Shown: positions 25,881-29,884 of the stretch, in pieces
Numbering within the stretch: position 1 is the stretch's first letter
How the letters are laid out: every line of letters begins with the position of its first letter
Source of the DNA: an uncultured Lachnospiraceae bacterium
GTDB taxonomy: Bacteria; Bacillota; Clostridia; Lachnospirales; Lachnospiraceae
Direction: 5' to 3'
Assembly (NCBI GenBank): GCA_905199445.1
Contig: CAJKGK010000034.1
Coordinates: 1-29,884 of the forward strand
Length of the DNA stretch: 29,884 nucleotides
Position numbers and translations under genes: made by a program
The notes under the pieces: generated by a model
Database searches by the model: none
Told to the model about the DNA's origin: nothing
Seen by the model: only the letters and a program-made list of their open reading frames with translations

Positions 25881-26186
25881 TTATAACCTTTGTTCCATTG
25901 TTAAGTCTTTTACAATCATGCCAAGTGGTTTATAAAACTCAATAGCACCTGAATTGAAGTTCCCTGCAACTTTATTTGTTGTTTGCCGAATTTGTATAAT
26001 ACTGAATCCGACAATTTTACCATCTAATTCAGCCCCAATCATAATTGTATCAGCGTCTGCAAGCGACGCTTCGTAGCCCTACCCTTTCGACGTAGTAGGT
26101 TTATCTATTTTTCTGTATATATCAGGACGTTGTTTAACATGTAAGTTGTGAAGTTGCACAAAAAGATTAATATCATTTGAATATAT
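25881..26186 (-). pseudogene. GNAT acetyltransferase, internally deleted and with a nonsense codon
   Basis: One reading frame carries clear GNAT pieces: NDINLFVQLHNLHVKQ and RPDIYRKID (N-terminal part), then an in-frame TAG at 26079-26081, then TIMIGAELDGKIVGFSIIQI, and finally GAIEFYKPLGMIVKDL to the TAA at 25881-25883. The acetyl-CoA motif A that should lie between the IIQI strand and GAIEFYK is gone, an in-frame deletion of about 45 residues or so. A further stop at 26187-26189 cuts the N terminus. A small hairpin (AGCGTC-N7-GACGCT, 26052-26070) lies near the nonsense codon. From 26190 to 26336 I see nothing else supportable. Confidence 0.75.
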
Positions 26187-26336
26187 TTATTCAATAACGC
26201 ATTAGTTGTATCCTGTTTAACTTCATCATATATCTTGAAATCTACATTGCCCGGATGGTGATTTCTATTTTGTTGGTTTTTTCTTGGATAGAAAAAATCA
26301 ATGGTTAACCTAATTCTGAAATTCAAAGTTTTGCTT

Positions 26337-26699
26337 TTATGATCGGATTATACTGCATTTCATCTCTGTGCTTCTCTTGTTTTGGATAAACTGCTCCAGA
26401 TTGATCTTATGATGATATTTTACAGAAGCAGCTTTATCTTTTTGCAGGATGACCTCATTCATATCCACCCCATTCAGTGCGGCGATGGCCACAGCATAAT
26501 GAATCACGTCTGCCAATTCATTGCCCAGCTGTACCTGTAAATCTTCGTCGCCGACAGCTTTTCTACCAGCTTTTTTATTTAGAACCTCAGCGACTTCTCC
26601 AATCTCTTCCACAAGTTTCATAAAAAGACTCTGATCAATGCCACCATTACTGTAATGATCCAGCAAATATGCTTCCAGTTCCTCTATGGTTATTTTCAT
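26337..26699 (-). CDS. MazG-like nucleotide pyrophosphohydrolase
   Basis: A 120-residue protein of the all-alpha MazG/dUTPase fold. The metal-binding motif is EEIGEVAE (about 27-34) and ELADVIHYAVAIA (about 61-73), the EExxE and ExxD pattern of MazG-type NTP pyrophosphohydrolases. These enzymes cleave non-canonical or excess NTPs to NMP and pyrophosphate; the specific substrate here is unknown. A strong GGAGGGAGGT site lies 6 bases before the ATG, so it is probably well expressed. It follows the DUF1905-like gene by 54 bp. The last 15 or so residues look unlike the family and may be a changed tail. Confidence 0.85.
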   Translation of the reverse strand: MKITIEELEAYLLDHYSNGGIDQSLFMKLVEEIGEVAEVLNKKAGRKAVGDEDLQVQLGNELADVIHYAVAIAALNGVDMNEVILQKDKAASVKYHHKINLEQFIQNKRSTEMKCSIIRS

Positions 26700-26753
26700 C
26701 CTTTACACCTCCCTCCAGCACAATGGACTCAACTACATTTTAGCCAATTGTAA

Positions 26754-27046
26754 CTATCTTAATTTCCACATGGCTGTTTCCTCATCATCTCTTTCATGAA
26801 GTGTTACCTCAACCATATCGCCAAAACTTTTTCCAATCTGTTTGCGTATCTGTTTCGTAACATCAATGATGTAGCAGGGGGTACCCATCTTTACCACTTG
26901 CCCCCGATATGGAACACCATCAAAAGTAGCATTCACTAATAGACGTCCCTTTCCAAAAAGTGCTTTCATATCGTAAGGAACTTCTACATAAGCCGCATCT
27001 ATATTTCCATTTTGAAGAATCCTTGTACAAAATTTTCTGGCTCCAT
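26754..27046 (-). pseudogene. DUF1905-like protein, probably frameshifted near the start
   Basis: The frame open to 26754 reads like the DUF1905 family: DVPYD-like AYVEVPYD, then ALFGKGRLLVNATFDG, PYRGQVVKMG and IGKSFGDMVEVTL. An ATG at YDM (26969) would give 71 residues but has no ribosome binding site and cuts off the first strand. The same frame continues upstream through KFCTRILQNGNIDAA but has no start codon; an ATG at 27046 (MEPEN) lies in the next frame. One extra base in the A4 run (minus strand, 27033-27036) would join MEPEK to KFCTRIL. I therefore read this as a one-base frameshift, or an assembly or sequencing error. DUF1905 function is unknown. Confidence 0.65.
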
Positions 27047-27060
27047 TACAGCACGAACAC

Positions 27061-27414
27061 TTATTTATGATTCCTCATATCTTTTTCTATCGACCTTTCT
27101 GCTTGCTTCAACATTCTGCTTTGATGAGACTTTACTTCTTTTTCTATCCAAATTTGATATTTTTTACAATATTTTCCTAATAATAATGGAAGTACACCAA
27201 CAATCACAAAAATTGAAGAAATAACAGCCCAAATACCGTAAAACAGAGGAATATTGTATTTTTCATAATCTTGCGGCAGAAGACTTACAAACCCTAATAT
27301 TATAAAGGATACGATACCTAAAAAAATAAATATACGTCCGATCTGATTGTAAAACACAATTCCTTCATTTATTTTTTTGGGGGGCTTTTTACTTTTTACT
27401 AATTTGTTACTCAT
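27061..27414 (-). CDS. Small two-helix membrane protein, function unknown
   Basis: I do not recognise this 117-residue protein. A Lys-rich N terminus (about 1-15) is followed by two hydrophobic segments (about 25-47 and 55-80) joined by a short polar loop, and by a charged C-terminal tail of about 37 residues (Lys/Glu/Arg-rich, probably helical and cytoplasmic). No signal peptidase site or catalytic motif is seen. The ATG has only a weak purine-rich stretch upstream. It ends 14 bp before the DUF1905-like ATG in the same direction. It could be a holin-like or regulatory membrane protein, but nothing specific supports that. Confidence 0.6.
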   Translation of the reverse strand: MSNKLVKSKKPPKKINEGIVFYNQIGRIFIFLGIVSFIILGFVSLLPQDYEKYNIPLFYGIWAVISSIFVIVGVLPLLLGKYCKKYQIWIEKEVKSHQSRMLKQAERSIEKDMRNHK

Positions 27415-27443
27415 ATTTTTCTTTTACTCCATACAAATTCAAA

Positions 27444-27505
27444 GTAAGCAAGCTTACGCCATGTCCTTCCACGATGCCCGGGGCGCCTCGAAGAAGCTCC
27501 GCTTT
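27444..27505. repeat. GC-rich repeat element, copy 1
   Basis: A GC-rich island in AT-rich surroundings, between the membrane protein gene and the second GNAT. It has the palindrome GTAAGC-AA-GCTTAC (27444-27457), GCCATGTCC (27458-27466) and CCTCGAAGAAGCTCCGCTTT (27486-27505). The last motif recurs at 28374-28392 with one base missing, and GCCATGTCC recurs there inverted. No coding frame is evident. Confidence 0.55.
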
Positions 27506-27544
27506 ATTCCTCCTGTCCAAACATTTTATTCGTAAACCTGAAAT

Positions 27545-27985
27545 TCACACAGTTAATACATATTGTTCGTCATCCACTTTGGTAAAACCCATACTTTGAA
27601 ACATTTTTTGAGACTGTGTATTGAAGGCGTATATCTCTGCATGCAGTTCAGAAATATGCTTCTCCCTTGCCAACTGGATTATTCCTTTCATAACTCGTCT
27701 GCCTATATGTTTATTTTGAAAAGGCTTGGCTATTACGATATTAACCTCGCCACTGGGTTGCAGGCACACATCTCCGCATAATCTGTTTTTGTATTTAATA
27801 TAAAATAAATCGCCGTGTCTGTTTAAATATTTATACATACATTTTAGCATATCCAAATCATATGCGGTATCTCTGTTATCTACTTGTTTGCACAAAGTTA
27901 AATCTTGATACCAAGCTAAAGTGGTCTTGTCATTGGGATAATACGGAACAAGCCTTATCTCTTCATCAACAATCCTATTTTTCAC
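27545..27985 (-). CDS. GNAT-family N-acetyltransferase (RimJ/RimL-like)
   Basis: A 146-residue GNAT enzyme. It starts with an IRLVPYYP strand typical of RimJ/RimL-type members, has the EVNIVIAKPFQNKHIGRRVMK motif A region (about 79-99) and ends with the AFNTQSQKMFQSMGF motif B. The acceptor is unknown. The start codon is GTG at 27985, eight bases after GGGAGG. It is not closely similar to the GNAT at 24355 beyond the fold. The GC-rich repeat element lies directly downstream. Confidence 0.82.
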   Translation of the reverse strand: MKNRIVDEEIRLVPYYPNDKTTLAWYQDLTLCKQVDNRDTAYDLDMLKCMYKYLNRHGDLFYIKYKNRLCGDVCLQPSGEVNIVIAKPFQNKHIGRRVMKGIIQLAREKHISELHAEIYAFNTQSQKMFQSMGFTKVDDEQYVLTV

Positions 27986-28038
27986 TATTGTTGCCTCCCT
28001 GTCAAAGAAATTGTTTCACTTTATTCAGAAATCTCTAA

Positions 28039-28254
28039 TTAAACAAAAACGCTACACGATGTCCTGCCAAGGTTATAGCCAACGAAACAATCAAACAGAA
28101 TCCACTCTTCCACTGTATAAGAAAAGAATACCATCTTGCCGATTGATTGGCAAGCAGTCTTGCAGCACAAATACGCCTCATACTTTTCTATTATTGTTTC
28201 AAGCTGATAATAAAACTGCTTAGAAAGCTTTGTAAACTCACACTGACTTCGCAA
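28039..28254 (-). CDS. Orphan small ORF, possibly a gene remnant
   Basis: I do not recognise this 71-residue frame. It would start at a TTG without a clear ribosome binding site, and the frame runs on upstream for about 18 codons (KAVHGQEAKRIANAAL) before a TAG, which suggests the original start is lost. It reads as a helical protein rich in aromatic residues and Cys (KLSKQFYYQLETIIEKYEAY, then SYTVEEWILFDCFVGYNLG). Amino-acid composition is protein-like, so it may be a fragment of a real gene. Confidence 0.35.
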   Translation of the reverse strand: MRSQCEFTKLSKQFYYQLETIIEKYEAYLCCKTACQSIGKMVFFSYTVEEWILFDCFVGYNLGRTSCSVFV

Positions 28255-28290
28255 TGCAGCATTCGCAATCCGTTTCGCTTCTTGCCCATG

Positions 28291-28392
28291 TACGGCTTTC
28301 GCCGTATATCGCTACTTCAAAAAGGACATGGCCTGGACGGAGCTTACTCCTCCCTCCGCTCCGTCCAGGCCCACCTCGAAAAGCTCCGCTTT
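28291..28392. repeat. GC-rich hairpin region, repeat copy 2
   Basis: Three structures lie in a GC-rich block. TACGGC-TTTC-GCCGTA (28291-28306) is a 6-bp hairpin. Arms 28330-28343 and 28358-28371 (GGCCTGGACGGAGC and complement) form a perfect 14-bp stem with a 14-base loop. Next to it, 28374-28392 (CCTCGAAAAGCTCCGCTTT) repeats 27486-27505. GGACATGGC (28324-28332) is the inverse of GCCATGTCC in copy 1. No T-run follows, so the big hairpin is not a standard terminator. Confidence 0.65.
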
Positions 28393-28408
28393 CCTCGGTG
28401 TTTGGGCT

Positions 28409-28501
28409 TTACTCTAAAATATCTTCATAATTATCACACAGAGAACGAAATTCCAGCAAATCACCAAATACTTTTCGGGCTTGATGATCGGATAATAGAG
28501 A
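28409..28501 (-). pseudogene. Unidentified 3' gene remnant
   Basis: Thirty in-frame codons before a TAA (28409-28411) read SLLSDHQARKVFGDLLEF and RSLCDNYEDILE, a protein-like, acidic C-terminal stretch with no start codon and an in-frame stop (28502-28504) just upstream. The preceding codons of the same frame (YSIADFEI) also look protein-like. It is probably the tail of a degraded gene that I cannot name. Confidence 0.35.
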
Positions 28502-28532
28502 TTATATTTCAAAATCGGCGATTGAATACTCT

Positions 28533-28649
28533 TTAGTGCAGATTTTTCTTGAAATTAATTTCCATCTCTGATTCATATGATAATTTTGTGAGCAATTCTA
28601 TTGTCAATCCATCACGTTGAAGAATAAATTTACCAAATTTCTTTTCCAT
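28533..28649 (-). CDS. Possible small ORF overlapping the TPR gene end
   Basis: A 38-codon frame begins at ATG 28649 inside the last codons of the XRE-TPR remnant, in another frame (20-bp overlap), and reads MEKKFGKFILQRDGLTIELL then TKLSYESEMEINFKKNLH. There is a purine-rich CAAGAAGA-like stretch before the ATG but no strong site. It could be a translationally coupled small protein, or the beginning of the gene whose tail lies at 28409-28501. The function is unknown. Confidence 0.35.
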   Translation of the reverse strand: MEKKFGKFILQRDGLTIELLTKLSYESEMEINFKKNLH

Positions 28650-29160
28650 CTCCAAGAAGAATTGATTTAATATTTTGATTAATTTGTGACTCACTCAATC
28701 CTTTTTGAATAAGAGGTTGGATAACTTCCCTACTTTCTCTCATATGTGGTAATTCAGATGCAAGTTTATTAGCTTTATCTTCTCTGCCAACTTTCAAGTA
28801 TAAAAAACATAATGTTGCTCTTATCATGGATTTTTGCCTTTCGTTGATAGATATCGGTAACCCTCTCTCCATCAACTCAATAGCCTCATCTGTATTCCCT
28901 TTCAATGCTAATGTACTGGCAAGCCCCAAAATCATACCTGGTTTATTTGGATATATCAATAATGCATCTCTGTATGTTTTTTCAGCTAAATCATACTCAC
29001 CACTTCTTTGATATTCAATGGCTTTCTTATGAATGTTAAGACGTGTCTCTTCGGCTCGAATAGTATCCATCCCTATAAGTAAATCTACACTAGTTTCAAA
29101 AAGATTCGCTAATGCCGGAAGAAAAGTAATATCGGGATATGTTTCTCCGGTTTCCCTTAG
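28630..29160 (-). pseudogene. XRE-family HTH regulator with TPR repeats, 5' truncated
   Basis: The frame is open from 29160 to the TAA at 28630. Its first codons read RETGETYPDITFLPALANLF and ETSVDLLIGMD, which is the end of a Cro/C1-type helix-turn-helix domain as found in XRE-TPR regulators (normally preceded by a QxAVSKWE-like recognition helix). Then follow tetratricopeptide helices (AIEYQRSGEYDLAEKTYRDA, LALKGNTDEAIELMERG). The first 45-50 residues, including helices 1-3 of the HTH, are missing: TAA stands at 29161-29163 and the sequence beyond is unrelated. The ATG at 29070 has no ribosome binding site and would give a TPR-only protein of 146 residues. I take it as a truncated regulator. 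Confidence 0.7.
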
Positions 29161-29248
29161 TTAAAGATACCATTGTATTTTAAAAAGAAAGACAGTCGAT
29201 ATAAAATCAACTGCCATATATCATCAGTATTCAGTTTTCAATCGCTGA

Positions 29249-29275
29249 TGTTAACTGAGCCTTGCTGAGTTAACA
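29249..29275. repeat. 8-bp inverted repeat TGTTAACT
   Basis: TGTTAACT (29249-29256) and AGTTAACA (29268-29275) pair with an 11-base loop. It lies upstream of the truncated XRE gene and may be a leftover operator. Between 29161 and 29524 no gene is visible; the stretch holds only this repeat and the structures listed next. Confidence 0.45.
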
Positions 29276-29351
29276 CTACTGCAAAAGGCGGTTTTACATT
29301 ATAAATACAGCGTTTTCCGCTTGTTAATGTATAGTGTTTCTTGTTTTTTGT

Positions 29352-29399
29352 GCCCCCCTTGTTAGATAACGGGGGCTTATAAGGCTCGCTAACGCTCGC
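29352..29399. other. GCCCCC-GTTAGATAAC-GGGGGC hairpin, possible oriT relic
   Basis: GCCCCC (29352-29357) pairs with GGGGGC (29371-29376), and inside it GTTA-GA-TAAC (29361-29370) forms a nested stem. A direct repeat follows at 29384-29403 (GCTCGCTAAC then GCTCGCCAAAC). Such C-run/GTTATCTAAC/G-run palindromes remind me of origins of transfer next to relaxase genes in Firmicute mobile elements; no relaxase, MobC or integrase gene is in the window. The assignment is from memory of the style, not from a match. Confidence 0.35.
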
Positions 29400-29410
29400 C
29401 AAACCGCCGA

Positions 29411-29477
29411 AGTGAACCAGACACTAAAAACGGCGGAAAAATCTATGAGATTTTCCCACCGTCGTGTCTGGATCACT
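29411..29477 (-). terminator. Probable ribH terminator within a larger hairpin
   Basis: Inner arms 29431-29444 and 29448-29461 pair over 14 positions with two mismatches and a three-base loop. Read on the minus strand, this hairpin is followed by five U (29426-29430), so it can terminate ribH. Around it, outer arms 29411-29424 and 29464-29477 pair over 14 positions with one mismatch, giving a long stem with an asymmetric internal loop (6 against 2 bases). The outer stem is unusual for a terminator and hints at another use. Confidence 0.6.
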
Positions 29478-29524
29478 CCGACCATTATGATTTTTTTGCT
29501 CTAACTTTTAACCTCCCAATCAAA

Positions 29525-29884
29525 TTATACCCCTAATGCACGAATTAAGTTTATCATTTCAATAGATCCTTGTGCACATTCAGAGCCTTTATTTCCTGCT
29601 TTGCTACCAGCTCGTTCTATCGCCTGTTCAATCGTATCTGTCGTAAGAACACCAAACATAACAGGTATTTCGGTATTTAAACTGATTTGGGCAATTCCCT
29701 TTGATACCTCACTACACACATAATCATAATGGCTTGTACTACCTCGAATAACTGCCCCTAAACAAATAATCGCATCATATTTTTTACTTTTTGCCATTTT
29801 AGACGCTATCAACGGTATTTCAAATGCTCCCGGAACCCAAGCCACCTCTATATCCTTTTCGCTAACATTTTCTCTTTTCAAATT
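29525..29884 (-). CDS. ribH: 6,7-dimethyl-8-ribityllumazine synthase, cut by the window edge
   Basis: It condenses 5-amino-6-ribitylamino-uracil with dihydroxybutanone phosphate in riboflavin synthesis. The visible 119 residues include VPGAFEIPLIA, CLGAVIRGSTSHYDYV with the catalytic His, FGVLTTDTIEQAIERAG and SKAGNKG. The first 35-40 residues lie beyond the right edge; the frame is open to base 29884. It is normally the last gene of a rib operon, so the other rib genes and any FMN riboswitch should lie to the right. A hairpin with U-run follows at 29411-29477. Confidence 0.94.
   Translation of the reverse strand, partial: NLKRENVSEKDIEVAWVPGAFEIPLIASKMAKSKKYDAIICLGAVIRGSTSHYDYVCSEVSKGIAQISLNTEIPVMFGVLTTDTIEQAIERAGSKAGNKGSECAQGSIEMINLIRALGV

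Noticed and set aside
26105..26326. 73-codon minus-strand open frame
   Set aside because: Its last third overlaps the GNAT pseudogene in another frame; there is no ribosome binding site and the sequence is low-complexity and AT-driven.
27444..29480. Integron-type gene cassettes with attC sites
   Set aside because: No GTTRRRY/RYYYAAC core pair is recognisable at the hairpins, and there is no integrase in the window.

Overview
The window looks like chromosome of a spore-forming, low-to-moderate GC Firmicute, most probably a Clostridia member of the Lachnospiraceae type. The reasons are a complete spo0A, PASTA-domain kinase prkC with phosphatase prpC, remA, rqcH, type-2 pyrF, AGGAGG-type ribosome binding sites, and a gene order close to the Bacillus subtilis ylo region (yloC-remA-gmk-rpoZ ... 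priA-def-fmt-rsmB-rlmN-prpC-prkC-rsgA-rpe-thiN, with rqcH/yloA next to yloC). The genus cannot be fixed from the sequence alone.

Left part (1-13.9 kb): ychF on the plus strand has its own promoter and leader. A bidirectional terminator separates it from a long minus-strand operon, read right to left: priA, def, fmt, a YugP-like membrane zinc peptidase, rsmB, rlmN, prpC, prkC, rsgA, rpe, thiN. Genes are a few bases apart or overlap (TGATG junctions at prpC/prkC and rpe/thiN). It combines replication restart, N-terminal formylation and deformylation, rRNA modification, ribosome assembly, Ser/Thr phospho-signalling and small metabolic enzymes.

Middle (13.9-23.6 kb): monocistronic pyrF and a divergent ABC-F ATPase gene sit between the priA operon and the yicC-remA-gmk-rpoZ operon, so the B. 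subtilis-like supercluster is split into separately promoted pieces. Divergent from yicC is rqcH (ribosome quality control), then convergent glgA (glycogen synthase), then spo0A. Several good sigma-A promoters and intrinsic terminators can be read here.

Right part (23.6-29.5 kb): a visibly more A+T-rich accessory stretch of small, mostly single genes on the minus strand: NUDIX hydrolase, two GNAT acetyltransferases, an APH-like kinase, a MazG-like pyrophosphohydrolase and a small membrane protein. Among them are at least four broken genes: a truncated RibD_C/DHFR-like gene, a multiply damaged GNAT, a frameshifted DUF1905-like gene, and a 5'-truncated XRE-TPR regulator. It also contains short GC-rich repeats and hairpins. 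It looks like a decaying zone of acquired genes between spo0A and the end of a riboflavin locus (ribH, cut by the window edge).

The signals most worth a second look are three helically phased copies of ATGAC(T/C)CAT at the ychF start site, a perfect 17-bp palindrome with opposed TATAAT boxes between yicC and rqcH, a strongly acidic tail on RNA polymerase omega, an extra C-terminal domain on PrkC, and the repeats and hairpins of the right-hand accessory zone. I did not find a clear, complete new defence or mobile system.
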